Source of the DNA: Candidatus Nitrospira nitrificans
GTDB taxonomy: Bacteria; Nitrospirota; Nitrospiria; Nitrospirales; Nitrospiraceae
Assembly: GCF_001458775.1 (NCBI RefSeq)
Contig: NZ_CZPZ01000016.1
Coordinates: forward strand, 1-58,481
DNA: 58,481 nucleotides
Direction of reading: 5' to 3'
In this document: positions 25,668 through 33,769 of the stretch, piece after piece
How positions within the stretch are numbered: position 1 is the stretch's first letter
Layout: every line of letters begins with the position of its first letter
The notes under the pieces: model-generated
Told to the model about the DNA's origin: nothing
Database searches by the model: none
Seen by the model: only the letters and a program-made list of their open reading frames with translations
Program-made: the position numbers and the translations under genes

Positions 25668-25719
25668 CGGGTGGCTGGACCCAACAGGTTATCCAGCAAG
25701 AGCACGTGCTGGGTCCACC

Positions 25720-26730
25720 ATGCGACGATTCTTCATCATCCCAATACGGTATGTGGTCATCACTCTTTTCGCCGGAGCCACCAACTTGGGTCTGCATGGC
25801 TGCACGGACACAGGATCGATTGATCCAGGCCCTCAACTTGCCGGCCTCTCGGTCTCCAGCGCATCGCTTCAACCGCCGTTCGCCCGCGAAACGACCGGAT
25901 ACATCGTTGATTTGCCCGGCAACAGCCCTGACCTAACCGTCTTGGCAACCAAGTCCGATCCGAATGACGTATTGTCTGGTGCGATCACTGCCCCAGCAGG
26001 GCAAGCTACCGGGCAAACAACGATTTCACCCCCTGGCCCTGGGTCAACCAAAGATATCTCACTGACCGTCACGTCCCCGGATGGAAGAGCCAAGATCTAC
26101 ACGATTACCCTGAGAGCGATAACTCTTGGCTGGGATAACACTCTTCGGAGTTTGACCCTGTCGCCAGGTGCCTTATCTCCTGCCTTTTCCGCAGGAACTC
26201 AGGACTACCGTGTGAACGTAGCCGCCGCTGTCACCGAGGTAACCGTCTCGGCAACCAAGTCTGATCCAACCGCCGTGATATCGGGTGATGTACCGAACGA
26301 AGGACGAGCGACGATCATACTCAACGGGCCAGGAACAACGAAGGTGGTGTCGATTGTCGTCACGGCGCCGAATGGAACCTCAAGGGCCTACACCATCACC
26401 GTGGTACGAGCGGCCCCTTCGAGCGATGATGCTCTATCCGGCTTGATTGTGAGCCCAGGTTCACTGGACCCTGATTTTGCTTCGGGAATCTTGAACTACC
26501 GAGTTGATGTTGATAATAACGTGGACCGTGTGCTCATCTCGGCCACGAAGTCCGATCCGAATGCGACGATGTTCGCGTTTGGTTCAGTGATCGCCACGGC
26601 AGGAACACCCACGGGGCAGGTATCCCTCCCACTGGACGGGAGACGCACCGAGGCCGACATCACCGTGACCGCTCAAGACGGCCTGAGTACAAATTCTTAT
26701 ACCATCACCGTCATCCGATCTCGCCGATAG
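25720..26730 (+). CDS. Cadherin-like beta-sandwich repeat lipoprotein 4 (3 repeats)
   Basis: A 336-residue lipoprotein. The N-terminus MRRFFIIPIRYVVITLF is followed by a lipobox-like NLGLHGC with Cys28, which is less typical because of His before Gly. Three PF12733-type repeats open with LAGLSVSSASLQPPF, LRSLTLSPGALSPAF and LSGLIVSPGSLDPDF. A GTAATGTCC-like start context is absent. The upstream region lacks the GAAAGTGA sequence present before lipoproteins 1, 3 and 5, and an inverted repeat (CTGGACCCAACAGG and GCTGGGTCCA) lies between the leader and the ATG instead. With its poor -10 box, this copy looks the least well expressed of the five. Confidence 0.85.
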   Translation: MRRFFIIPIRYVVITLFAGATNLGLHGCTDTGSIDPGPQLAGLSVSSASLQPPFARETTGYIVDLPGNSPDLTVLATKSDPNDVLSGAITAPAGQATGQTTISPPGPGSTKDISLTVTSPDGRAKIYTITLRAITLGWDNTLRSLTLSPGALSPAFSAGTQDYRVNVAAAVTEVTVSATKSDPTAVISGDVPNEGRATIILNGPGTTKVVSIVVTAPNGTSRAYTITVVRAAPSSDDALSGLIVSPGSLDPDFASGILNYRVDVDNNVDRVLISATKSDPNATMFAFGSVIATAGTPTGQVSLPLDGRRTEADITVTAQDGLSTNSYTITVIRSRR

Positions 26731-26900
26731 GCGGTAGCCCGCGCTTCAAGCCTGGGCGAACGCAAGCCTTGTTTTCTCACTCGCACATCGACGAAAGGTA
26801 TCCCCGCAGTGAGGGAGAGATCCGCGAGACAGGGCTGATCCTCAACGCTCCCACGGGCACCATTTAGGATCTTCCTATCCCTCTCCCTCGATCTGATCTG
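26731..26900. other. Non-coding gap after lipoprotein 4
   Basis: No gene or repeat was recognised in this first half of a 330-bp intergenic region. Its second half holds the promoter and leader of lipoprotein 5. Confidence 0.4.
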
Positions 26901-26929
26901 TTGACCCCATTAGTTGGATCGGTTATAGA
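26901..26929 (+). promoter_or_regulatory. Candidate promoter of lipoprotein 5
   Basis: TTGACC (26901-26906) and TATAGA (26924-26929) are 17 bp apart, with the spacer ending GGATCGGT as in the sister promoters. Confidence 0.5.
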
Positions 26930-26942
26930 ATGACGGCTGCTC

Positions 26943-27011
26943 GGCCTACGAAAAATCCTGACAGGCCGCCGTTGAACCCTCTCGTGATCTCGATACCTGC
27001 CGTTTGGGTTC
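26943..27011 (+). promoter_or_regulatory. Structured leader of lipoprotein 5 (copy 5 of 5)
   Basis: Hairpin 1 pairs GGCCT (26943-26947) with AGGCC (26963-26967). Stem 2 pairs GAACCC (26974-26979) with GGGTTC (27006-27011), with CTCGT directly inside. The hairpin-1 sequence differs from the other copies but pairing is kept. Confidence 0.5.
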
Positions 27012-27060
27012 ACTCAATAATTAGGCTCGTTGCTGTTACTTAGAAAGTGGCCCATATCAT

Positions 27061-28065
27061 ATGCACCGTACACTCACCGTCGCTCGACAATGTTTCGCCG
27101 GCATTCTTTCCTTGACCATCGTCCTCAGCGCCTCCGGCTGCAAAGATACGGGATCGATCTCGGAGGGACCACAGGTACGGCTTTCCGGCTTGTCGGTCTC
27201 CGAGCCCGGACTCCAACCGGCTTTTTCGAGCGCAATCACCGCCTATACGCTCACTGTTCCGTCAACCGTCGACAGCGTGACGGTGACCGCCACTCCGGAA
27301 AACAGCAATGCCGGTATCACTATCGCGGGGACCGTGACCCGAAGTCTTTCCGTGAACCTCAATCCTCCAGGATCGAGCAAAGACATCACCATTACCCTTA
27401 CCGATCAGAGCGGAAGTCAAAGCTCCTACGTCATCACGGTGAACCGGGCAGCTCCATTATCGGGCAACAATGAGTTGTCGAACCTGACTGTGTCCTCAGG
27501 GAGTTTGACTCCGGGGTTTTCACCGGGCACGCTGAGCTATGTCGTGGATGTGGCAACCGGCGTCACCAGTGTAGATATCGCGGCAACCAAATCCGACCCT
27601 AATGCCGTCGTATCCGGAGATCTCCCGAATAGCGGGCAAGCGACCATTCCGCTCGATGGACCAGGAAGCAGCAAGACCGTCTCGATCACCGTGACCGCGC
27701 CCAATCAAGTTTCCAGGACCTACCGCATCACGATCAACCGACTCGCGCCCTCGAACAATGCCGATCTATCGGCCTTGTCCGTAAGCGCAGGCATCTTGAA
27801 TCCTGGATTTGCCGCCGGCACACCGACCTATACGGTCACTGTCCCGGCCGGCATCGACAGCATGACGGTGACGGCGACCAAGTCTGATCCGAATGCGGTG
27901 ATGTCCGCATCAGGGTCCGTGATCGCGCCGGCAGGAACCTTAACCGGAAGCGTAAGCGGTTCACTCGGCTTGGGAACCACGACCCTCTTCACCATAACCG
28001 TGATCGCTCAGGATGGAGTGAGCACCAAGCAATACTCGATCACCGTCTTCAGAGATTTGCGCTGA
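27061..28065 (+). CDS. Cadherin-like beta-sandwich repeat lipoprotein 5 (3 repeats)
   Basis: A 334-residue lipoprotein, lipobox LSASGC with Cys27 and Lys at +2. Three PF12733-type repeats open with LSGLSVSEPGLQPAF, LSNLTVSSGSLTPGF and LSALSVSAGILNPGF. AGAAAGTGG precedes the ATG (CATATG context shared with lipoprotein 1). The signal peptide MHRTLTVARQCFAG is closest to that of lipoprotein 2 (MMRTLTVVRQYLAA), while the last repeat is nearly identical to that of lipoprotein 3, so the gene looks like a mosaic of its neighbours. It closes the array. Confidence 0.88.
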   Translation: MHRTLTVARQCFAGILSLTIVLSASGCKDTGSISEGPQVRLSGLSVSEPGLQPAFSSAITAYTLTVPSTVDSVTVTATPENSNAGITIAGTVTRSLSVNLNPPGSSKDITITLTDQSGSQSSYVITVNRAAPLSGNNELSNLTVSSGSLTPGFSPGTLSYVVDVATGVTSVDIAATKSDPNAVVSGDLPNSGQATIPLDGPGSSKTVSITVTAPNQVSRTYRITINRLAPSNNADLSALSVSAGILNPGFAAGTPTYTVTVPAGIDSMTVTATKSDPNAVMSASGSVIAPAGTLTGSVSGSLGLGTTTLFTITVIAQDGVSTKQYSITVFRDLR

Positions 28066-28189
28066 GCATGCCGACGCAAACGGGTAGGTTGCTCTCCGAG
28101 TGAGAGTCGCCAACGGGCTGTGGGAACATTCAGTATGACCTCAGTAGCCGTCGCGGATATCGGGCTTTGAGACGAGGCTGATCAGCCGG

Positions 28190-28226
28190 CAGGAGGCGCA
28201 AAAAGGCCGTCCGGCACAGCATCGGC
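28190..28226. repeat. Decayed end of the dispersed intergenic repeat
   Basis: GGCAGGAGGCGCAAAAAGG followed by CCGTCCGGC resembles the left end of the element at 13134 (CAGGCTGTTCGAAAAGG followed by CTGTCCGGC). No matching right end was found nearby. The rest of 28066-28316 holds no gene I can support. Confidence 0.3.
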
Positions 28227-28316
28227 GAGTGAAGAGGCGACTCGTAGACTGTCTTTATCCGCCCGCCCGGCATCCTGCCAAAGAAGACTGTGTTCAGGAA
28301 CCTTCCCGCCAGGACC

Positions 28317-28988
28317 CTACCGTTTCGGATCCAATTCGATCAGGCCTTTACGGATGGCGAGAATGGCCGCTTGTGTGCGGTCATAGACTTGTAGCTTGTG
28401 GAAAATGTTTCGAACGTGATTCTTGACCGTCTTTTCGCTCAAATCAAGGTTGTTGGCGATCTCCTTGTTAGTTTTCCCGTCGGCAACCAATCGTAACACC
28501 GTAATCTCCCGCTCCGTCAGATCATGCTCGGCCCAGGATGACTTCTTCCCCTTCTTTTGGGCCATCAACGAGAATTCCGCCAGGATTTTACTGGCGACGG
28601 ACGGATGTATCAGCGATTCACCCCGATAGATCGCTCGAATGGCCGCCACGATTTGCGACGATTCCGAGTCTTTCAAGAGATAGCCTGTGGCGCCCGCGCG
28701 GACAAGATCGAAGATGTACTGTTGTTCTTCGTACATGGTCAACGCCACGATGCCGATGTGGGGAAACTCACGTTTGACTTGTCTGGTAGCCTCGACGCCT
28801 CCCATCCGTGGCATGCTCACATCCATGAGAATCACATCCGGAAGCAGCGCCCTGGCCTTCTCGACGGCCTCCGCGCCGTCTTGCGCTTCGCCGATGACAT
28901 GAATATCCTCTTTGGTCTTGAGAATGGCCGCCAAGCCTTCCCGAACCACCCGGTGATCGTCGGCGATCAGCACCTTAATTTTCTCCAT
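28317..28988 (-). CDS. LuxR/NarL-family response regulator
   Basis: A 223-residue two-component regulator. The receiver domain (about 4-120) has the acidic pair Asp10-Asp11, the phosphoacceptor Asp56 (DVILMDVSMPRMGG) and a Lys in YLLKDSES. The C-terminal LuxR helix-turn-helix (about 150-215) reads LTEREITVLRLVADGKTNKE then IANNLDLSEKTVKNHV. The start at 28988 is chosen because GAGGGG lies just upstream. It overlaps the end of the kinase gene by 14 bp, so the two form a coupled pair. It is next to the lipoprotein array, with its stop 252 bp from the end of lipoprotein 5. Control of the array is possible but only suggested by position. Confidence 0.92.
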   Translation of the reverse strand: MEKIKVLIADDHRVVREGLAAILKTKEDIHVIGEAQDGAEAVEKARALLPDVILMDVSMPRMGGVEATRQVKREFPHIGIVALTMYEEQQYIFDLVRAGATGYLLKDSESSQIVAAIRAIYRGESLIHPSVASKILAEFSLMAQKKGKKSSWAEHDLTEREITVLRLVADGKTNKEIANNLDLSEKTVKNHVRNIFHKLQVYDRTQAAILAIRKGLIELDPKR

Positions 28989-30078
28989 TGCCCCTCTCTT
29001 CCCGATGCCCCAGCGGCACCTCGACGATGATTTTCGTGCCCTTGCCCGGTTTCGATTGAACGCGTCCCTCTCCTCCCACCAATCGAGCTCGTTCCAAGAT
29101 GCCCTTGATGCCGAAATGATCCCACTTTTCCGGGTCGCGCAGCACGGCCTCCTGATCGAATCCGATTCCATTGTCGGCGATGGTGACCCGCAACAGATCC
29201 ATATCCATGTCCAGCTTGATCGAGACTCGATCGGCCCGCGCATGCTTTTGCACGTTGCTCAAGGCCTCCTGGATGATGCGAAAGAGAAAGATCTTCGTCC
29301 GCGGGAAGAGAATCTGTTCATCTCCCGTCACGGAAAACTTCGTGGCGATATGGGTCTGGAGCTGATACGACTTGAAATAATTCGTCAGCGCGGGAATCAA
29401 TTCCATCTTGTCGTAGTGCAGGGGACGCAGGTTGAAGATCACTTGGCGGGCTTCCTGGATGGCCAATTTCAGTTGAGCCTTGCTCTCCTTGATGGTGGCT
29501 AAACTGGCCCGCGGGTTTTTCCGGATGAGTTGCTGGCAGAGATCCAGTTTGAAGTTCACACCCGCCAAACTCTGCACGAATCCGTCGTGGATCTCGCAGG
29601 CGATTCTCGTCCGCTCCTCCGTCACCGCCGCCCCGGTCTCTTTCACGTACAACCGATACAGGGATTGATATTTGTTCAACGTCTTCTCGATTTCCGCCGT
29701 CGCGCGAATACGGGCTCCGATCAGTTCCCACATGAATTTCGCGCTGGCGCCGCCGATCACGGTGACACCCATTCGATGAAAATCTTGCAGGAACGTTCCA
29801 ACCCCCGCATCACCCGACACATCGATGATCAAATCGACGCGCTCCATCGCGAGCAGCTGCCGATAGTCGGGCGTGATCGGGATTCTGAGCCGGCGAGCCA
29901 ACTCTACTCCTGGAGCGTTCGGATCGAGCTCCGCGACGCCGACAATCCGCACGAGGGGATCGTTCGCAAAGATCTCCATCAATGCGGTCCCTCCGCGACC
30001 GGCGCCGATAATGGCGACGTTTGTCGCCCCGGAGGTCGGCGTGTTCCGTGGAACGCGCTGAGGGGGAGGCTTCTTCAT
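28975..30078 (-). CDS. NarX-type sensor histidine kinase with N-terminal Rossmann domain
   Basis: A 367-residue protein without membrane segments or signal peptide. Residues about 20-125 form an NAD(P)-binding-like Rossmann domain: glycine motif GAGRGG at 25-30 after a hydrophobic strand (VAII), AELDPNAPG at the second strand, DYRQLL and VDLIIDVSGD, resembling GFO/IDH-type dehydrogenases. A short coiled helix follows. The HisKA_3 motif RIACEIHDGFVQSLAGV has the phosphoacceptor His at about 164. The ATPase domain has the N box (RIIQEALSNVQKHA), DNGIGF and GKGTKIIVEV. The ATG at 30078 is preferred because AGGAAG lies upstream; a GTG at 30126 is the other option. It is cytoplasmic and may sense a nucleotide or redox ligand, which is inference. 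Confidence 0.88.
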   Translation of the reverse strand: MKKPPPQRVPRNTPTSGATNVAIIGAGRGGTALMEIFANDPLVRIVGVAELDPNAPGVELARRLRIPITPDYRQLLAMERVDLIIDVSGDAGVGTFLQDFHRMGVTVIGGASAKFMWELIGARIRATAEIEKTLNKYQSLYRLYVKETGAAVTEERTRIACEIHDGFVQSLAGVNFKLDLCQQLIRKNPRASLATIKESKAQLKLAIQEARQVIFNLRPLHYDKMELIPALTNYFKSYQLQTHIATKFSVTGDEQILFPRTKIFLFRIIQEALSNVQKHARADRVSIKLDMDMDLLRVTIADNGIGFDQEAVLRDPEKWDHFGIKGILERARLVGGEGRVQSKPGKGTKIIVEVPLGHREERGNGEN

Positions 30079-30189
30079 CGGTAGGGCGCTTCCTGCACAA
30101 GGATTGTCGGAGCTCACAACGACCACGCGTCGAATCCGGGAACATGAACGAGGTTGGGAGAGAGGGGTGAGGGATCCAGACGGTACGTC

Positions 30190-30654
30190 TTAACTCTCAC
30201 GCCGGTGCTGAGCAAGCGTTTGTAACTCGTCCATAAATTGGTCGATGTCCTTGAACTCTCGATACACGGACGCAAACCGGACATAGGCGACCTGATCCAG
30301 CTGATGCAACTCTTTCATAACCTCTTCACCGACGACCCGGCTTTCAATTTCAGTCTCGCCCATCTCCTGAATCCGTTTTTCTATCCGATCGGTGACGGCC
30401 TCAATGGTGCCGATACTGATCGGCCGCTTTTCACAGGCCTTTTTCAACCCGACGAGAATCTTGTTCCGATCAAACGACTCCCGGCGGCCGTCCTTCTTCG
30501 CCACGACCGGCAGTATTTCCTCGACTCGCTCGTAGGTGGTATAGCGGCGTTTACAACCAAGGCATTCACGACGTCGGCGGATGACCTCGCCTTCCTTGGC
30601 CATGCGGGAATCGACCACCTTGTCTTCGAGTTCATCGCAGAACGGACATTTCAC
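30190..30654 (-). CDS. nrdR: Transcriptional repressor NrdR
   Basis: A 154-residue protein of normal NrdR length. The N-terminal zinc ribbon uses Cys3, Cys6, Cys31 and Cys34 (CPFC and CLGC). Residues about 45-140 form the ATP-cone, with [20 protein letters not shown] near its start. NrdR senses ATP/dATP and represses ribonucleotide reductase genes by binding NrdR boxes. No nrd gene is in the window. The gene lies 33 bp after glyA on the same strand, a linkage common in bacteria. Confidence 0.95.
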   Translation of the reverse strand: MKCPFCDELEDKVVDSRMAKEGEVIRRRRECLGCKRRYTTYERVEEILPVVAKKDGRRESFDRNKILVGLKKACEKRPISIGTIEAVTDRIEKRIQEMGETEIESRVVGEEVMKELHQLDQVAYVRFASVYREFKDIDQFMDELQTLAQHRRES

Positions 30655-30687
30655 CGGTGGCGACCCTGCCCTCTCACGATCAGCTGG

Positions 30688-31962
30688 CTAGTAGGGATGA
30701 AAGATGGGAAACCGGGCGCACAACGCTTTCGCCTGCGCGCGAACCTCCTCCAGGATCGCCGGCTCTTGCCGGTGCCGGAGGACACGGTCGACCAAGTCGA
30801 CGATCTGCTTCATCTCGGCTTCACGCATGCCGCGCGTCGACACAATCGGGGACCCGAGGCGGATGCCGCTGGCCACCGCCGGCGGCTTTTCATCATACGG
30901 GACGGCATTCTTGTTGACGATAATTCCGGCCGCATCGAGGGCCGCATCAGCCTCTTTTCCCGTGATGCCCTTATTCGCCAGATTCAGGAGCATCAGATGC
31001 GTATCGGTCCCGCCGGAGACGATCTTATAGCCACGATCGACAAACTCTTGCGCCAAGGCTTTCGCATTGGTCAAGACTTGCTGCTGATAACGTTTGAATC
31101 CCGGCGACAAGGCCTCTTTGAAGGCGACCGCCTTGGCCGCAATCACATGCATCAGCGGTCCACCTTGCAGCCCCGGAAATACAAGCTTATCGACCCCCTT
31201 CGCATGCTCAGCTCGACACATCGTGACCCCTCCGCGCGGACCCCGCAATGTCTTGTGGGTCGTGGTCGTCACGAAGTCGGCATAGGGAACGGGATTTGGG
31301 TGAAGCCCCGCCGCAATGAGCCCGGCGATATGCGCGATATCGACCAAGAGATATGCGCCGACCGATTTGGCGATCTGTTGAAATCGTGGGAAATCGAGCA
31401 CGCGGGCATAGGCGCTGGCCCCGACCACGATCATTCGCGGACGGCATTCCTCCGCGACCTTCTGCACGGCATCGTAGTCGATCCGTTCCGTCTGGCGATC
31501 GACACCATACGAAAACACGCGGAAGAGGATGCCGGAGAAATTGACCTTGCTCCCGTGCGTGAGATGACCACCCTGGGCCAGGTCCATTCCAAGAATGGTG
31601 TCCCCTGCCTTGAGGACCGAGAGATAGGCCGCCATGTTGGCCTGTGAACCTGAGTGCGGCTGCACGTTCACGTGCTCCGCGCCGAAGATCTCTTTGCATC
31701 GCTGGATCGCCAAATTCTCGACGGCATCGGCATGCTGACACCCGCCGTAGTAGCGCTTGCCGGGATAGCCTTCGGCATACTTGTTGGTCAGCAACGAGCC
31801 TTGCGCCGCCAAGACGGCGGGACTGGCGAAATTTTCCGATGCAATCAGCAGTAGTTTCTCACGCTGCCGGATTTCCTCCGCCTCAATCGCGGCGCAGACC
31901 TCCGGATCTGCCGCCTTCAGAGCGTCCCAGGAACCGAGTGCATAACTGTTCATCTTCTCCAT
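30688..31962 (-). CDS. glyA: Serine hydroxymethyltransferase
   Basis: A 424-residue PLP enzyme interconverting serine plus tetrahydrofolate with glycine plus 5,10-methylene-tetrahydrofolate. Typical segments are intact: ASENFAS (about 41-47), [15 protein letters not shown] (60-74), HSGSQAN (103-109), the PLP-Lys in [14 protein letters not shown] (Lys237) and FPGLQGGP. The start at 31962 has AGGA 9 nt upstream; an ATG three codons later is also possible. It lies 11 bp after rplI and before nrdR. With kbl and tdh nearby it connects threonine-derived glycine to one-carbon metabolism. Confidence 0.96.
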   Translation of the reverse strand: MEKMNSYALGSWDALKAADPEVCAAIEAEEIRQREKLLLIASENFASPAVLAAQGSLLTNKYAEGYPGKRYYGGCQHADAVENLAIQRCKEIFGAEHVNVQPHSGSQANMAAYLSVLKAGDTILGMDLAQGGHLTHGSKVNFSGILFRVFSYGVDRQTERIDYDAVQKVAEECRPRMIVVGASAYARVLDFPRFQQIAKSVGAYLLVDIAHIAGLIAAGLHPNPVPYADFVTTTTHKTLRGPRGGVTMCRAEHAKGVDKLVFPGLQGGPLMHVIAAKAVAFKEALSPGFKRYQQQVLTNAKALAQEFVDRGYKIVSGGTDTHLMLLNLANKGITGKEADAALDAAGIIVNKNAVPYDEKPPAVASGIRLGSPIVSTRGMREAEMKQIVDLVDRVLRHRQEPAILEEVRAQAKALCARFPIFHPY

Positions 31963-31973
31963 CGTCGCATATC

Positions 31974-32441
31974 CTATGCTGAAGGCTCCTCAGTCTCTTG
32001 CTTCTTCACCACGTGGATCTTCACCGTTGCTACCACATCTCTGGGCATCTTGATGGGCACGGCCACGGTACCGAGTTCCTTGATCGGTTGCGCCAATTGG
32101 ATCTTTCGCCGATCCACCGTGAGACCTTGTGCCGCCAATCCTTCCGCGATGTCTTTGGCGGTGACGGAACCGAACATCTTATCGTCCTTGCCGACCTGTG
32201 CTTCGATCGTCAGCTCAACAGCCGACACCTTCTTGGCGTAGGATTCGATTTCCAGCGTTTCCTTCTTGGCCTTATCGGCCGCCACTCGCTTGGCATGTTC
32301 GAAAGCCTTGATGCTCCGACCATCAGCCTCAACGGCCTTCCGGCGCGGTAACAGATAGTTTCTCGCAAACCCATCGGCGACGTTGATGAGATCGCCGAGA
32401 TGCCCCACCCCTTCCAGGGTCTCTTGAAGAATGACTTTCAT
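31974..32441 (-). CDS. rplI: 50S ribosomal protein L9
   Basis: A 155-residue bL9. The N-terminal rRNA-binding domain reads [17 protein letters not shown] then [17 protein letters not shown] long connecting helix (about 45-80) leads to the C-terminal domain with [12 protein letters not shown]. The ATG at 32441 is chosen over the one at 32447 because AAGGAG is 7 nt from it, a normal spacing, against 1 nt for the other. It has its own good promoter at 32473-32501 and probably leads glyA and nrdR. The usual neighbours rpsF and rpsR are absent here. Confidence 0.95.
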   Translation of the reverse strand: MKVILQETLEGVGHLGDLINVADGFARNYLLPRRKAVEADGRSIKAFEHAKRVAADKAKKETLEIESYAKKVSAVELTIEAQVGKDDKMFGSVTAKDIAEGLAAQGLTVDRRKIQLAQPIKELGTVAVPIKMPRDVVATVKIHVVKKQETEEPSA

Positions 32442-32472
32442 ACCCATACTCCTTCACTAGATAAAGTAGCCG

Positions 32473-32501
32473 AGGATACTGACCTGACTGAGAAATGTCA
32501 A
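32473..32501 (-). promoter_or_regulatory. Candidate sigma70-type promoter of rplI
   Basis: On the reverse strand a perfect TTGACA (32501-32496) and TATCCT (32478-32473) are 17 bp apart. The transcript leader before the rplI ATG would be about 25 nt. Confidence 0.55.
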
Positions 32502-32526
32502 TTCTGAGAAGTTCCCGTGAGGCAGG

Positions 32527-33717
32527 TTACTGGATCACGCCGAGAGCCCGGCCCACCTTCGCAAACGCCGCCACCGCTTGTTGCAACTGCGTCCTTGCAT
32601 GGGCCGCCGACATTTGAGTCCGGATCCTCGCCTGTCCTTGCGGCACCACCGGATAACTGAATCCCACGACATAGACCCCTTCTTTCAGCAACGCCTCCGC
32701 CATCGAGGTCGCAAGGGCGGCATCACCCAACAGCACGGGAATGATCGGATGCTCGCCCGGCACGAGCCGGAAACCGAGCGCAGTCAGTTCCCCTCTGAAG
32801 TAGGCGGCATTGGCTCGAAGCTGCTCTCTGAGATGATCACCTTGCTTCACGAGCTCGATGGCATGCAACGCACCGGCCGCGATGGGCGGAGGAAGGGAGT
32901 TCGAGAACAGGTAGGGTCGCGACCGTTGACGCAGCAGCGCGATCACCTCGGCCTTGCCGGATGTAAACCCGCCGGTCGCGCCACCCAGCGTTTTCCCCAA
33001 GGTGCTCGTCACCATCTCAATGCGGTCGGCGAGGCCGTAATAAGCCGGTGTCCCCCTCCCCTTCGGACCGAGCACCCCTGTGGCATGGCTATCATCAACC
33101 ACCACCGCCGCGTCATACCGTTCGGCCAGCTCCACGATCCGATCCAGTTTGGCCAGATCGCCATCCATCGAGAACACCCCATCGGTGACGATCAGCCGCA
33201 GGCGGCACGCACTCGCTTCCTGAAGCCGCGTTTCGAGGTCCGTCATGTTGGAATGGGCGTAGCGGAATCGTGTGGCCTTGCACAGTCTGATGCCATCGAT
33301 CAGGCTGGCATGGTTCAAGGCATCGCTGATGACCACATCCGCCTCGTCCATCAACACTTCGAACAGTCCCCCATTCGCGTCGAAGCAGGAACTGTAGAGG
33401 ATGGTGTCCTCGGTGCCGAGAAAGTCGCTGACGCTCTGCTCCAATTGCTTGTGCAAATCCTGCGTGCCGCAAATAAACCGCACCGAAGCCATGCCGTAGC
33501 CATGGGTTTTCAACCCATTGTGAGCCGCCTGCGCGACGGCGGGATGATTCGCGAGCCCGAGATAATTATTGGCGCAGAGGTTCAGAACCGAGCCTTGGTC
33601 CACCAGGATGTCCGAGCCTTGAGGACCCAGAATGAGCCGCTCAGACTTGTAGAGGCCCTTTCCGCGAATGTCGGCGAGCTGAGTATTGAGAACCTGTTTG
33701 AGAGAGTCGTAGGCCAT
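32527..33717 (-). CDS. kbl: Glycine C-acetyltransferase (2-amino-3-ketobutyrate CoA ligase)
   Basis: A 396-residue PLP enzyme that splits 2-amino-3-oxobutyrate with CoA into glycine and acetyl-CoA, the second step of threonine breakdown. It closely follows the E. coli Kbl pattern: [14 protein letters not shown]-like [59 protein letters not shown] and the PLP-Lys in [14 protein letters not shown]. The ATG at 33717 matches the family N-terminus. A GTG at 33738 would add seven residues and has AAGGG directly abutting. It lies 52 bp after tdh, which makes its substrate. Confidence 0.95.
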   Translation of the reverse strand: MAYDSLKQVLNTQLADIRGKGLYKSERLILGPQGSDILVDQGSVLNLCANNYLGLANHPAVAQAAHNGLKTHGYGMASVRFICGTQDLHKQLEQSVSDFLGTEDTILYSSCFDANGGLFEVLMDEADVVISDALNHASLIDGIRLCKATRFRYAHSNMTDLETRLQEASACRLRLIVTDGVFSMDGDLAKLDRIVELAERYDAAVVVDDSHATGVLGPKGRGTPAYYGLADRIEMVTSTLGKTLGGATGGFTSGKAEVIALLRQRSRPYLFSNSLPPPIAAGALHAIELVKQGDHLREQLRANAAYFRGELTALGFRLVPGEHPIIPVLLGDAALATSMAEALLKEGVYVVGFSYPVVPQGQARIRTQMSAAHARTQLQQAVAAFAKVGRALGVIQ

Positions 33718-33724
33718 TTTTTTC

Positions 33725-33738
33725 GTGAAACGTTTCAC
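33725..33738. repeat. 14-bp perfect palindrome in the tdh-kbl gap
   Basis: GTGAAACGTTTCAC is its own reverse complement and lies 8 bp upstream of the chosen kbl ATG. It could be a regulator half-site pair or an mRNA hairpin hiding the start. The gap also contains degenerate CACGTATCACG-type sequence resembling that after nth (52870). Confidence 0.4.
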
Positions 33739-33769
33739 CCCTTATCACGTATCACGCTCACCGTACCCC

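Noticed and set aside
19186-27011. GGTTCA motifs in the leaders considered as tRNA T-loops
   Set aside because: No acceptor stem, anticodon arm or cloverleaf can be drawn around them.
19186-27011. Leaders considered as c-di-GMP (GEMM) riboswitches
   Set aside because: The conserved core and loop sequences of those riboswitches are absent; only a GNRA-type loop in copy 4 is similar.
19308-28065. Repetitive DNA that could be mistaken for a CRISPR array or satellite
   Set aside because: The repeats are in-frame, about 270-300 bp long and diverged as protein domains; there are no short identical repeats with spacers.
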